Below are positions 53,501 through 63,549 of a DNA stretch of 64,000 nt, piece after piece; position 1 is the first letter of the stretch; every line of letters begins with the position of its first letter. A program made the position numbers and the translations under genes. A model generated the notes under the pieces. It worked only from the letters and a program-made list of their open reading frames with translations. It had not been told where the DNA came from and did no database searches. The stretch comes from Hippopus hippopus (Eukaryota > Mollusca > Bivalvia > Cardiida > Cardiidae), in assembly GCA_946811185.2 (NCBI GenBank), contig OX328109.1, positions 4,650,001 to 4,714,000 on the forward strand, given 5' to 3'.

Positions 53501-54661
53501 CCAAGTACGGGTTTGAATCCTGTACCAACCATACCTTCTCTGTTGCAAAATGTGACGATGGCTTCAGGAGTGATTTTATCTAGAGACCAGCAGTCTAAAG
53601 AACCAACAGAAGGAAGGTTCCAGAAAATTTAAGAGGGAAGGAGTATAAAGATATGAGTGGTCCAAGAAAGTCAGTGGTTAGAGTAGTCTGCTTGCAACAG
53701 GCAGTGCCCATTCTGGATTAAGAGTTCCACACTGATCAAACTTTTTGCCTTTAAGTCTTTAGATATACCAAAGAAAGCCTGAGTTTGAACAACCCTGAAA
53801 GAGATGGCTTTTAAAAACATTGTGTAAAATGGAGAAAATGACAGTAACCAACATTTTCTCATTTTCCCACAATTTTTTCTACTCGAAGCAAGATTGTATT
53901 TCAACAACATTCAACCTGTTGTCTGCAAATGCTTTAAATTTAGTCTAGTTTAAAGGTTCATCATTTGATAAAAGGTTAAGAAATTACTACACGTAATGTT
54001 ATTCATGTCTGCTGTGTCTCTTTTGCTAGTCCTTGATACAACAGTAAAGGTTAGATTATAGATCAGGTCCAACCTATATGTGTTTCTTGTTACACAAGCA
54101 GATAAACTCTTTTAACCCTTTACCCGCAATCCCCAGTTTTACAAACCCCGAGAGAGAAATCTTTTGCAAAACATGGTGGGAAAAGGAAAAAATGCTGGTA
54201 AACAGCATTTTTTCTGACTTCCACAATATTTTCTACCTTTCCAAAGATTGATCAAGTCATTTTAATAAAATGTAACTGATTGTCTACAAATGCTTTCAAT
54301 TTAAACAAGTCTACAATATTGTCTGGTGGAGAGTTTGATCAAATTCTAATCTTCCAACAATATCCAACCCATTTAAAGATATGCTGCTCAATTTCAACCG
54401 CAATAATTTTTGTTTTCAGTGCAAAACTCTACTGGCTAGCCAGTACTTTATTATTTTGACAGCAACTTGAGCAAGAGTTTACATGAACTGAGCGCGAAAA
54501 CCCATTAAAATACCTTTCATTAGGCACTCTTGGTAGATGACATTACTCACCACAGGAGATTCATACTTACCTGTCTTGGCCGTATTATCGACAACACTTT
54601 CTCGAAACATGGCCATTCTTTCTTCATCTTCGCTCGACGTGCCTGTGTCGTTCTGCGACAT
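41318..54661 (-). CDS. CUSTOS: CUSTOS (C12orf43-like) nuclear protein, complete spliced gene (6 coding exons)
   Basis: Six exons (91,64,111,62,103,271 nt = 702 nt, 233 aa) join in frame with AG/GT borders. The product matches human CUSTOS (about 260 aa) along its length. Shared blocks are an SSEDEERMAMFRES start (human SSSDAEELERCREAA), PSLR, VKDFVAKKLSEYLE (human RAHVAKKLGALLD), GIRLFSTS (human GFRLFFTS), RPRKRKISSS, SSEDERLNEAAVS (human SDEEWRRCREAAVS) and a KRKKKKKKFKA tail. In Xenopus Custos is a nuclear-envelope and beta-catenin-binding Wnt modulator; that role here is inference. The ATG at 54661 is chosen because the next codons open the conserved acidic N-terminus. Introns are filled with repeats, including a mariner relic and a long minisatellite. 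Confidence 0.93.
42175..42277 (-). CDS. CUSTOS: CUSTOS exon 5
   Basis: 103 nt, acceptor TTTTACAG, donor GACAG|GTAAAC. Encodes GIRLFSTSKELTTDAHQEEV then KPRPRKRKISSSDD, matching human DDGFRLFFTS...QPRRKRQPSSS. Confidence 0.92.
42955..43530 (-). mobile_element. Two consecutive MetaSINE-like SINEs, minus
   Basis: Copies at about 42955-43206 and 43226-43530, each with a tRNA-like head (CCAGCCCGTATAGCTCAGG-type) and the GAGAC...GTCCC core. Both diverged. CUSTOS intron 4. Confidence 0.75.
43692..43753 (-). CDS. CUSTOS: CUSTOS exon 4
   Basis: 62 nt, acceptor TTTTGCAG, donor GAAG|GTAAGA. Encodes SELDTSNSYFDTKSRDDSPE. Low conservation; assigned by phase and borders. Confidence 0.8.
44082..44168 (-). 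pseudogene. Partial duplicate of CUSTOS exon 3 and its donor
   Basis: On the minus strand this matches the last 30 or so bases of CUSTOS exon 3 (AAATTCTCAGAATATTTAGA against AAACTCTCAGAGTATTTAGA) and continues into the flanking intron with the same GTAAACTTTGC and further similarity. A one-base loss breaks the frame and the exon border is altered. A TTAA MITE abuts its 5' side. It looks like a decayed tandem exon copy. Confidence 0.65.
44493..45437. repeat. Near-identical tandem duplication of about 460 bp
   Basis: 44493-44955 and 44958-45437 are almost identical over their length (both contain GGTTGCCATGGCAACCAGAA and end in runs of CGGACG). They belong to the GCTCCACTGGC...GCCAGTGGAGC repeat family and sit in CUSTOS intron 3. 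The high identity means a recent duplication or an unresolved haplotype copy in the assembly. Confidence 0.85.
45623..45733 (-). CDS. CUSTOS: CUSTOS exon 3
   Basis: 111 nt, acceptor TTCTCAG, donor GAAAG|GTAAAC. Encodes PDKQKDVSTEEQLNSYCDLT and KGVKDFVAKKLSEYLER, the most conserved CUSTOS core. A degenerate partial copy of its 3' end and donor lies at 44082-44168. Confidence 0.93.
45992..47025 (+). mobile_element. mariner/IS630-type transposon relic
   Basis: Inverted ends CAGGGTGTTTCATAATATGT / ATATGAAACACCCTG with TA on both sides, 1034 bp. On the plus strand, WFVFSADGILVSMFFADGKD and VNKEGYLIILRKNFI match the region after the first catalytic Asp of mariner-like transposases (W-G-x-S-x-G-I-x-G-P-F-F-F-D-G). 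Further on, a stop-broken WLHTL..PPDFYL*GAL*KVY corresponds to the conserved SPDLxPxDFxLWG...KVY block. Many stops and deletions; dead copy in CUSTOS intron 2. Confidence 0.8.
47157..47270. repeat. 29-bp minisatellite, left fragment
   Basis: Copies of the same unit as 48845-51727 (CAGAATGTGTA...CATGATAAGCCATCA), cut off from the main array by the element at 47271-48843. Confidence 0.8.
47271..48843 (+). mobile_element. AACAAGAG...AAGCTAAAA element inserted in the minisatellite
   Basis: Starts AACAAGAGGGCCCTGGATCG, ends CAGGTAAGCTAAAA. It includes the conserved GGTTGCCATGGCAACCAGAG block twice and several direct repeats of about 150 bp (CCAAGGAACATTTCTGTGAA). The flanks on both sides are minisatellite, so it is a clear insertion. 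A second related unit starting AACAAGAGCACCGCATGTGG is nested at 47555-47860. No coding capacity. Confidence 0.7.
48845..51727. repeat. 29-30 bp minisatellite, about 2.9 kb (roughly 95 units)
   Basis: Diverged tandem units with consensus about CAGAATGTGTAGATCATGAT TAGCCATCA. Nearly every unit keeps GTAGATCA. It lies in CUSTOS intron 2. Units vary by small indels and substitutions, so it is old or unconstrained; the middle and right parts (50.8-51.5 kb) are the most homogeneous. Confidence 0.9.
51757..51981. mobile_element. TTAA-P MITE copy at the edge of the minisatellite
   Basis: Right border TTAA, intact palindrome; it begins 30 bp after the last minisatellite unit. Confidence 0.85.
52480..53250. 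mobile_element. TTAA-P MITEs around CUSTOS exon 2
   Basis: Copies at 52480-52640, 52700-52890 and 53039-53250 lie on both sides of exon 2 (52928-52991); the closest ends are about 40-50 nt away. Confidence 0.8.
52928..52991 (-). CDS. CUSTOS: CUSTOS exon 2
   Basis: 64 nt, acceptor TTCCAACAG, donor CTGAG|GTAATA. Encodes PEAREKKHDENKQLKSLPSL. The PSLR junction with exon 3 matches human QPSLRHKV. Its length is exactly what the phases of exons 1 and 3 require. Confidence 0.85.
53445..53660 (+). mobile_element. Possible further SINE
   Basis: A tRNA-like start (TAGCCCAGTGGTCAGAGCAC, GGGTTTGAATCCTG) and a body without close relatives in the window. Weak. Confidence 0.45.
54571..54661 (-). CDS. CUSTOS: CUSTOS exon 1
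   Basis: 91 nt. Encodes MSQNDTGTSSEDEERMAMFR and ESVVDNTAKT. Donor ACAG|GTAAGT. An upstream in-frame Met exists at 54718 but the conserved acidic start begins here. Confidence 0.9.
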
Positions 54662-54761
54662 ATTTCTCTTCAAAATCAAAAATCCACTACAGTGATCTCC
54701 CTTGCTTTCAAAGATCAAAGCACTGTGACGATTAAGTTCGTTGTGCTACCTTATTTTTTTT

Positions 54762-55536
54762 GAATCACCAGTCCAGATTGAAAACCTTTACAAAGTTCTA
54801 TAGATAGATTCTGGTTCAAATTATTAAACTGGTCATTGAACAGACTAATAATGTTGTGCGAAAACTCTCCTTCCTTGAGAGTGGGAATTGAGGAGGTGGC
54901 AAAGGTGGTATCGTAAGAACACGGGAGCGTTTGGTGCAGAGGGTTAATCAAAGCGCTGAAAGCACGGCATTGTACATAGCTTCATTAAGTAAGGCGCGAG
55001 CAGGAACAGGAGCATGGTAATTGCATGGATATTAATGTTCAGCTCTGGTTGTTTAGATGTTGTTTAGATGTATTATCTAAAATTCAGTTAGCGACAACAG
55101 ACTTTCTGTATGTTCTGTAGGCTATACGTAGATCTAGGGTTCTTTTTTACCCTTGCTAAGGCTGCGGCATATACACATTTCTGCCTGTTTCTGACCTGGG
55201 CTATTTACATTCCGTTGATAAAAAAACTTTGCTTTTTAACTGACTGTTGGAAAGTCTTTTGTTTCATCTACATGTATATATACTACTAACACTTTGATAG
55301 GGATCGTTAAGATATTTCAATTCGGGTATATGTTACAAAATCACAGAAAAGTATTTGTTTCCTCAGATGGATTATTTCATCAACATGGTAATGTTCCATA
55401 TTGAACAACCACACCTGATGCTTGCCACACATACATAACGGCTGAATCTAAGATGGTGATCCCTGGCAAATTTTAAATAGTATAGTTTTGTCGAAAATGA
55501 TTAGCTACGTATTTAACCTTTATCCTGGCCAGTTCG
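54762..55536. other. Upstream flank of CUSTOS, no feature seen
   Basis: Unique-looking sequence 5' of CUSTOS that should contain its promoter; no clear core-promoter element was identified. Confidence 0.4.
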
Positions 55537-55540
55537 TTAC

Positions 55541-55650
55541 GATTATTGACATAGAGTGGAGATTATTGACATAGAGTGGAGATTATTGACATAGAGTGGA
55601 GATTATTGACATAGAGTGGAGATTATTGACATAGAGTGGAGATTATTAGA
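55541..55650. repeat. 20-bp minisatellite, five and a half units
   Basis: Identical units GATTATTGACATAGAGTGGA. The lack of divergence suggests recent expansion. Confidence 0.95.
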
Positions 55651-57397
55651 CCTAAACTACTGACGGAGCAGTGAAGAATGTAGAGCAAGATCAGGCTGCA
55701 CATATGTGCAGCCTGATCTTGCTTTACTTTCTTCGAAAAAATACACTTATGGTCTCGAACAGCAGGATAAGAGTTAACCCACTTTTCCTTGATCAGAAGA
55801 TGTGTTTTGTTCGCATGTTACGCCTTTTAGTTACCCCTATCATGTCTTTCTGTAAAAGTTGAATGAGCCTTATCACTCGGAATCTGGCAAAAATACTTTT
55901 CTTTTCATCTATTTCAAGAAAAAAGAGTACTGTTTCAAAGTTTTTTTTTCTTGAAATAATGAACAAGAAATAAGAAGATAGATTGTGTAAATTTGCCCGC
56001 AAATAGGTAGGGGCCCTTAAAACAAACATGTCTACAATTTAGCCCAATTACAAATTTCTATTCTTTCATTTTTTATCAGTATCAAAAAGTAGGTCAAAAG
56101 CCAGCACATTCAGGTACGCCGAAAAATAATACAGGGTTAAAACACGGAAAATAAGTCCATTACATTCGTACATACACGTCTCTTTAATCATCATGATTTA
56201 ACAGTTAATGACAATGAACAACACAAAAAGCATACATAAAAACGATTAGAAATCTCAAAATTAACAAGAACTGTGGTAGACCTACGAATTTCCCCACCGC
56301 ACACCTTGTCACTGGGTCAGGTGAAAAATACAAAGGGCCATAACTCGTGTAGTAGTAGACATTTCATAATGAAAATTGCGGATGAACAAGTTCCTGTAGT
56401 GGGAAGATTCCCATAAAAAACCTAGCCACATTGGTAGAAAATTGCGAGAACAAGAAGACACGAGATTATGTTCACCTTAGGCTGAGCACTAGGCGCGACT
56501 CAAGGACCTTTTGCCGACAGTGTAGATCAAAGATCAGACTGCACACAGAATGTGCAGTTTGATCTTGAATCTACCCTGTCCAATAAGGAAATATCTTTCC
56601 CCCCCCCCAAAAAAAAAAGCACCCTTTAAACAGCAAAATTTGGGTTTTTACTATCGGTTTGAAAGTTTTATTTCACTTAGCAGGATAAGGGTTGAGACTA
56701 ACAACCTGTTTAAATGACAGATGCAATGACTATCATAAATCCTCGAAAAGAAACTGGCCAAGATGGGGATTCGAACCAGCGTCTCCCCTGGCCTAACAAT
56801 GTAAGGAGTAAAAGAGAGATCGGCCTTAGAATGCCAACAATTTCAACCACTTTAGAGGACAGTTCAAAGCCAGGTCACTTTACGTTAGATACGCCGTTAG
56901 TCTTTACGAGAGGGCAAGATTGTAGGCATCCAATTTAAAAGTATTCGCAGGCGATGAATCAATTGTGGCCAAAATGGTGCATTTGTCTTTTAAACGGTAG
57001 AAGATTTGTAGAAAAAGGAGAAAACATTGGTAATCAGTATATTCCCCTTTTCCCACAGTGTGGTCAGAGGCCCTTTATCTCAGGGTTGTTAAAATACGGG
57101 ATTGTGAGATAAAGGGTTAACCCTCCAAATGCTGAATTAATAAAATAGTCATAAATAGTTCAGATACTGCAATTTCATTGCCGTTTTTTTTTCCATAAAT
57201 AAATTACAAAACAAGAAATAGGGTAGATTTAAGATGCAACGTTCTGTGCGGTCAGATCTTGATCTAGACGATCTACAGTCTAAGCATTAAGGGCTATCTT
57301 TTCAGTTAAATATGAAAGCCTTCGTATGGTGAAATTGTTATAACAAACCGAAATACTGCGATTTCATTGATGTGTCTGTCGGCCAGAACTAAGTCAT

Positions 57398-57668
57398 AAT
57401 TGGCCTGCAACACGCGAAAAGGGGCATTCTGACATTTGCGTAAAGTATCGTCTCGGATCAGCCTGCGCACTCCGCGCAGGCTAATCCGAAACGACACTTT
57501 CCGTTTTTATGTAATTTTTTGTTTTGCGCAAGTGTACTGTAGCACAAAATCTGATGTATTCGTAAAATGCCGTCTCGGATTAGCCTGCGCGGACTGCGCA
57601 GGCTGATCCGAAACGACGCTTTACGCAAATGTCCGAATACTCCTTTTCGCGTGTTGCAAGCTATATAA
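57398..57668. mobile_element. GCAACACGCG MITE
   Basis: Best-preserved copy; inverted ends GGCCTGCAACACGCGAAAAG / TTTTCGCGTGTTGCAAGC. Confidence 0.85.
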
Positions 57669-57954
57669 TAAGGCACACTGACGATCAAAGATCCGACTGC
57701 ACAGATCCTTGTCTTACACGGTCTTCATTTATATAAGCAAATAGAACAACATTTTGATTTATGCCCATAATTTCAGGATGAAATTGTAAAAGAATGTGAT
57801 GAAAAAGTGTTTTGTGTGTTTTGACTGTGCACGACGCCATCTTCCAAACTATTATGTCTCTTTCTTGAATACTCTGACACATTTGACATCTCCGACCCAC
57901 ATTGTCTGCAATAGAGAGAGTGAAAAAAAGTATCACATAGTTGTTTGATTAAAT

Positions 57955-59130
57955 TGCGTTTTACGCCGCTTTCAACACTGATGTAATCATGTCGCGGTGA
58001 CAACTGGCTTATGTGTGTCCCGAGGCTGTATTCACCAACCATTCTTAAAAAAATCCTTAGTCTTATTCTCTAGATTTTCTACATATGAAAGTAACACAAC
58101 TTCTGATTGGCTAAACGATTTGGTTTAGCCAATCAGAGGTTGTGTTACTTTCTAAATCTAGAATTAGACTAAAGCTATTCTTAAAGGCTTGGTCAGACCG
58201 GCTAACGGATATGTAACGGGGGGGAAACGGACAAAAACATGCAGAATTTGGTTATCCGGTGACAAAATTCATCTCCTCTGCTGCTCGAGGCTCACGCGAT
58301 CGGTGTGTGGAGCGAGGAAGCCACACAATGACCGCACGAGTACCGCATATGTAACGGAAAAAAACGCACGTTTAAAGGATATGTACAGGATGATAAATGG
58401 TCTATTAACGGATATCACCGTACGAGTAAGGGACTTGTACCGGATAAAACGGAAGTGCAACGCATGAGAACCGGACAAAACGTACGATGAACGGAAATGT
58501 ACCGAACACCAACGTACGAGGAACGTACTGGTCACGTGACATGCCGAGGGTATAAATTGTCAGATGCATCCAAAGTCTATCATTTGCATGTCTCTGTCCG
58601 TTTTGTCCGGTGGAAAGTTTTGAACATGCTCAAAACTTCCCGTCGGACGGAACGGACATCGCCGGACATCGCCGGACAAGTAGCGGATTCACCGGATAAG
58701 AAACGGACATAAAACGGATACGAACGGACACGAACGGATAAAATGATTTTTTATCCGTTACTCGTCCGTTAGCTCGGTGTGACCAAGGCTTAAGAATTGT
58801 TGGTGAAGACGGACGTTGGGTTGCATCAGGACAAGACCAGGTTCCGTATTCACCAACTACTCTTAAGAATATTCTTAGTTTTATTCTAGATTCAGAAAGT
58901 AACACATCTTCTGATTCGCTAAACTATTCGTTTTCGTCGATCAGAAGTTGTGTTACTTTCAAATTTAAAAATTCTTGAAAATAGGACTAAGAATGTTCTT
59001 AACAATACTTGGCTTTGAAGTGCCTTGTCTATGGACACACCCGCAAAGAACGCAGCGCCTCAAATGAGAATCGAACCCAGGACCTATAGGTTGCGTTTTA
59101 CGCCATCATCAATGAGCCACGCAGGAATCC
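57955..59130. mobile_element. Triple-nested repeat: SINE-B split by CACCAACC MITEs, one split by a TTAA element
   Basis: Minus SINE-B parts at 57955-58025 and 59006-59130. Between them lie CACCAACC MITE copy 1 (58028-58180 plus 58790-58807) and copy 2 (58843-59002). Copy 1 is interrupted by 58185-58789. Confidence 0.75.
58185..58789. mobile_element. 605-bp TTAA element rich in ACGGA
   Basis: TTAA at 58181-58184 and 58790-58793, inverted ends GGCTTGGTCAGACCGGCTAA / TTAGCTCGGTGTGACCAAGG. The interior has dozens of degenerate AACGGA/TACGGA pentamers. No ORF with family resemblance. Confidence 0.75.
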
Positions 59131-59132
59131 CA

Positions 59133-59825
59133 TGGTACATTTGAGCCAAGCTGTAATGCATTATGCCAAGTCATCACATAATTATGGATCCATAAAACCC
59201 ATTTTGTCTAACACAGACTAAACCATGAGGCAGAATGGTTCTTGGACATGCAGAAAAATTACGAAAAGCAAATCGTTTCGATCCATGTTAGCCTGCGAGG
59301 ACTGCGCAGGCTGATATGGATTAATACATTTGAGCCATGCTCTGTGAAAAGGGGGCTTAATGCATCTGCGAAAAGTATCGACCCAGGTCAGCCTGCGCAG
59401 TCCGCGCAGGCTGACCTGGGCCGAAACCTTTCGCTGTTGGTCAATTTTCTGTCTGTCAAAGGACCAGTCTACCTCATTATTTAGTCGGTTGTTTGAAGAA
59501 GTTTCTATTATGGATCCACAATTATGTGATAACTTGCCTGGTATCATGTATCACAGAGATGCATTAGATTAGATTAAACATATTTATTTTACATCGATTG
59601 AGAAACAAGTTCTTACAGCTTATACTAATCTCTCTCGATTCTGCTTCCTGGGAACTACACCAGTACTCGCGCCGAATGTGTGAGCCAATGAAAAGTCCAA
59701 AAGTTGACACCCGCTCGAACCCGGGTATCGAACTCGGGACGTTTTGGTTGCGAGGCCGACGCTCTACCTCACAACCACGGACACCAGAGATGCAATAAGC
59801 CCCCTTATGTCAGAGCATGGCTCAT
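59133..59825. mobile_element. Two adjacent GCATGGCTC MITEs, one carrying SINE-D
   Basis: 59133-59325 (left arm replaced) and 59326-59825, the latter interrupted by SINE-D near the right end. Confidence 0.78.
59564..59785 (-). mobile_element. SINE-D, minus, nested in a MITE
   Basis: Flanked by the duplication AGAGATGCA (59555-59563, 59786-59794). It splits the GCATGGCTC-type MITE of 59326-59825 just before its right end. Confidence 0.85.
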
Positions 59826-60755
59826 TTTTCAGTTGCATAACATTCCTTTTCATTTCACAGAGCATAACAAATAAAAACATGAAAAAAAAAAAAACTTTGA
59901 TGATTCCATGCACATTGGCGAGGGAAAGTTGGAAAGAAAAGAAGGATTATTTCTTCCAAACGTTAAAAGAGACATCTTTACAGCCAGAGAGTAAACAAAC
60001 GCTGTTAAAACTTGACGGTGCTATAATCTGGTCAGCTGTGTAAACGTAGATAAAAAACCAGTATAAGGTGTATGGGGTAAAGAAACTGTGAGGATTTGTC
60101 TTCGATTTAAACCGGAAACTGTGGTTGTTATGTCTATGGCTAGCCGCAAAAGAATAAAATGCATTTTCTATCTGCTGTAATCTGTGCAACCTTACAACAT
60201 CAGGGGCAATATTTGGCATGAAGATACAAGAGTGATTATAGTTTCATAAAATAAAGAAGAAAAAAAAACGGTTTAAAAACTGGATGAAAACGAGTAAAGA
60301 TGTATGTTTAATGAATGTGAGGATTGATTGATTGATTGATTTGTAGGTCGTTCGACCGACACATGTATGAGTGGGCTTTACCAGTAGCTATCTAGTGGCC
60401 TCTGGTGACATTTTTGGCAAAGATGTCTTTTATTTTGGCATTGTGTACGCAACTACGTTTTTGCGCACAGACGGCTACGCCCTTGACATTATTTTCTACT
60501 TTTTCAAAGACAAGACACAATCTTGACACATAATTATCTAATTTTTGTCTGAAAATGCTTTCGGTATGAAAGAGTCTAGAATATTGTTGCTTTGGTACAG
60601 GGTTAACCACAAACCACTTTCATCTCTCCTCTCTCCTCCACACACAATTAGACTTACCAAAATTATTGGTGCAATTGGTGCATAACCCGACCGCCTGCTG
60701 CCACCCTTTTTGCTTCCCCCCCCCCCCCTCCCTAGGCCGATGTACTAATAAAATA

Positions 60756-60940
60756 GTAGTCCGTATTCACCAACCATTTTTATTAAAACATTCGTAGACT
60801 TCTTTTCCAAGATGTTCCAACTTTTGAAAGTAACACAACTTCTGATTGGCTAAACCAAATGGTTTAGCCAATCAGAAGTTGTGCGACTTTCAAGCACAGA
60901 AAATTCTTGAGAACAAGTTGGTGAATGCGGGCCACATGCT
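60756..60940. mobile_element. CACCAACC MITE
   Basis: Palindromic: TATTCACCAACC...TTCTGATTGGCTAAACC then AAATGGTTTAGCCAATCAGA, closing with GTTGGTGAATGCGG. Confidence 0.82.
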
Positions 60941-61540
60941 ATATATGATTATGTACTTTATTATAGTTTTTTTTTCAAATATCGAAAGTGCAATTACAGT
61001 GTACTTGCTGCCATTGAAGCACGTTATAATTGGATATTGGTCTTGTTACATCATCATGTACATGTATGTATATGTTTCTTTAACCCTTCACCAAACGACC
61101 CCGATTTTCCACGACCCAGAGAAAGTTTTTTTTTTTTCAACAGGATTAGACACATTACCAAACAACTAGTTTCTGAAACTGTGCAAACTGCGGAAAGTTA
61201 CAGACTACAAATGAACTATGGCTAAAATGATGGGATTCGCCATTGAAAGAGCTGGACATTTTTGTGGTGACAAGCATTTTCAACTTAATCCACAAGATTT
61301 GTAAAAACCTTTTTCCCAGAGTCGTCGAAACCCAAAATTATTTAGTGAAGAGTTAAATTATTGTGCGAAGAGAAGCTATTGCTTGTTGAAAGCAACTGCT
61401 CCTTTTCTGACCATGTGTTAGAAGCTTTCGGCAGCTAGGGGAAAGAGCCGTATTTAGAACAGTAGTAGCTAGTAGGTCAGGGAGAAACTAATAGCTTTTC
61501 TTTTGAGGTGGTACACTATCGATATAATTATGTCCAAATA

Positions 61541-61805
61541 ATTTGAGCTATGCTCTGTGAAAAGGGAGCTTAATGCATCTGCGAAAAGTATCGACTCAAA
61601 TCAGCCTGCGCAGTCCGCGCAGAATGACCTGGGCCGAAACGTTTCGCTATTGGACAATTTTCCGTATTTCCAAGGACCAGTCTATCTCATGATTAATTCG
61701 GTTGTTAAAAAAGTGGCTATTACGGATCTATACTTGTGGGATGACTTGCTTAGTATAATGCATTACGGAGGTGCATTAAGCCCCCTTTAGCCAGAGCATG
61801 GCTCA
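61541..61805. mobile_element. GCATGGCTC MITE
   Basis: Complete copy from GAGCTATGCTCTGTGAAAAG to AGCCAGAGCATGGCTCAT. Confidence 0.82.
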
Positions 61806-62218
61806 TTTATATAGTCTGTACAACCCTAATAACTGAGTATTGACGACATTGAGGGTGAAGGAATATGAAAACATTGTTTGGAAAGGAAAATATGCTGGTA
61901 ACGAAAATTTTATCCTTTTCTCGCAGTGAACGTTTTCCACACTTTCTTTCTCAGACAAATTTTGTGTTTTGAGTAACATTTGATTGGTCGTCTGCAAGTG
62001 CTTTCAAATTTGGACAAGTCTTGCTGAGAATTTTGTTGTTTGGTAAAGAGAAGATATATTGTAGTCTGCTCATGATAATAATTAGATACTTTGGTATAGA
62101 ATTCAAGTGGTGCAAGCCAATAATTATTATGATTTGGAGCCCAATAAATACCGCCTGTTTCTTCTTCTATCTCTCTTTACCCTTTACCATGTGATCCCGT
62201 GTTTAACCATAGGCCTCT

Positions 62219-62489
62219 GAAACTCTATTGGTCTATCAAGGGATAAGGAAATTTTCATTATCGGACACCGTTACTATAAATAGCACATTGGCGATTCCCT
62301 CTTTATCGTATATAGTAAGACTTACTATATACGATATAGAGGGTGTCGCCAATGTGCTACTTATAGAAACGGTATTTATGAAAATTTGAGTATATTCCGT
62401 AATATACAGGCGATGCACCAATGTGTTATAAGTGTTCGATGATCGGTCAAGGAAAATCTTAGTGTTCCGTGACAGACCAATAGAGTTTC
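62219..62489. mobile_element. MITE with GAAACTCTATTGGTCT ends and internal hairpin
   Basis: Ends GAAACTCTATTGGTCT / AGACCAATAGAGTTTC. The interior has a long hairpin around AGTAAGACTTACT with arms CACATTGGCGATTCCCTCT-like. It inserted into a TTAA-P MITE half at 62177-62218. Confidence 0.75.
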
Positions 62490-62566
62490 AAATGCTTGTG
62501 TTCAAAACACCATTCGTTCAATCAATTAAATTGACGAGTACTTCTATAATAGTTCTGTTGTCCTAC

Positions 62567-62680
62567 CTGCACAAGTTCCCCATTAACAAGCTCTCGATGA
62601 AACGTCTGTGGTTTGTGTTTGTCTGGATCTAGTGGTGTGGCTTCCGTTATCAGTTTGTTGTCTTCCCACTTAGACATACA
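62567..62680 (-). CDS. Fatty-acid-binding protein family, exon 3 of a partly unseen gene
   Basis: 114 nt, acceptor ATCTATTTCAG, donor GTGCAG|GTAGGA, phase 0 at both ends. Encodes CMSKWEDNKLITEATPLDPD then KHKPQTFHRELVNGELVQ. The pattern W-E-x-x-K-L-(I/V)...R-E-L-(V/x)-x-G-E-L-(V/I)-Q is typical of FABP/CRABP intracellular lipid-binding proteins. In those genes exon 3 has about this length, starts and ends in phase 0, and ends at this point. Exon 4 (CTRxYxR end) should lie at lower coordinates and exons 1-2 beyond 62.7 kb, but I could not identify them. Confidence 0.6.
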
Positions 62681-62702
62681 CTGAAATAGATTCAATCTTG
62701 AA

Positions 62703-63069
62703 CTCTTTACAAAAAGACAAAACTATAGGCTTGTCAAAATTGAAAGTATTTGCAGACGACAAATCAAATATGGCTAATATGATGAGATTTGTCCCAAAAA
62801 GGGCAGAATACATCGTAGAAAATGGAGAAAATGCTGGTTACCAGCATTTTCTCCATTTCCTACAATATTTTCCAAAGCCTTCTTCTTATAGGTTGTTAAA
62901 ACTCGTGATTGTGTGATAAAGGGTTAAATGTGACTCAAGTGATGGAAGCTGTCTTTGATAGGGTAGGAAACATTGTGGGGAAAAGGAGAAAACGGTGATT
63001 TCAAACAATGTTTTCAAAAGCCTTCCTCTACAGGGTCGTTAAAAGTCGGGATTGTGTGGTAAAGGGTTA
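62703..63069. mobile_element. Two adjacent TTAA-P MITEs
   Basis: 62703-62923 complete (right TTAA at 62924) and 62928-63069 truncated. The first begins about 22 nt upstream of the acceptor of the FABP-like exon. Confidence 0.85.
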
Positions 63070-63549
63070 AACCTTTACCCGGGTAGCTCAGTAGGTAACC
63101 TAAAACCAATGGGTTGGTGGTTCGAAACCCAAGCTCGTCTTTCTTTCTTCCGTGGATTGATCATAGTCATTTAGCTAAGATGCATTCCTCACTCCCCACT
63201 ACCCGCTGATCCTGGTTTCAACAATGGTTCTGTTGGAAAGTTGCCAGTGAATCTGGAAGAATATAGTGCGACGTGCGTGTAAAAGAACTCTAGAAAAGTA
63301 TGCATAGGTGTACTGGCCGCCGCGATATAACTCAGAAAATGTTGAAATCTGCGTTAGACACTATACAAACAAAGAAATGCTCACCCTTAACCAAACGAGT
63401 CAGTGCTTCTATTTTAAATCCAGAAGAATATGACATTTAGAAACATTTTAGGAAAAGCAGAAAACACTGATAACCAGAGTTTTCTTCTTTTCCAACAGTT
63501 TTGTCTATACCTTCAAAAATGAGAATTGTCTTTGAAAGGGTAGAAAACA

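Noticed and set aside
57685..58042. Overlapping 83-89 codon minus frames
   Set aside because: No splice logic or family match; partly SINE-B sequence.
58189..58905. Several 70-92 codon frames on both strands
   Set aside because: Low-complexity translation of the ACGGA-rich element; stops are scarce because of base composition.
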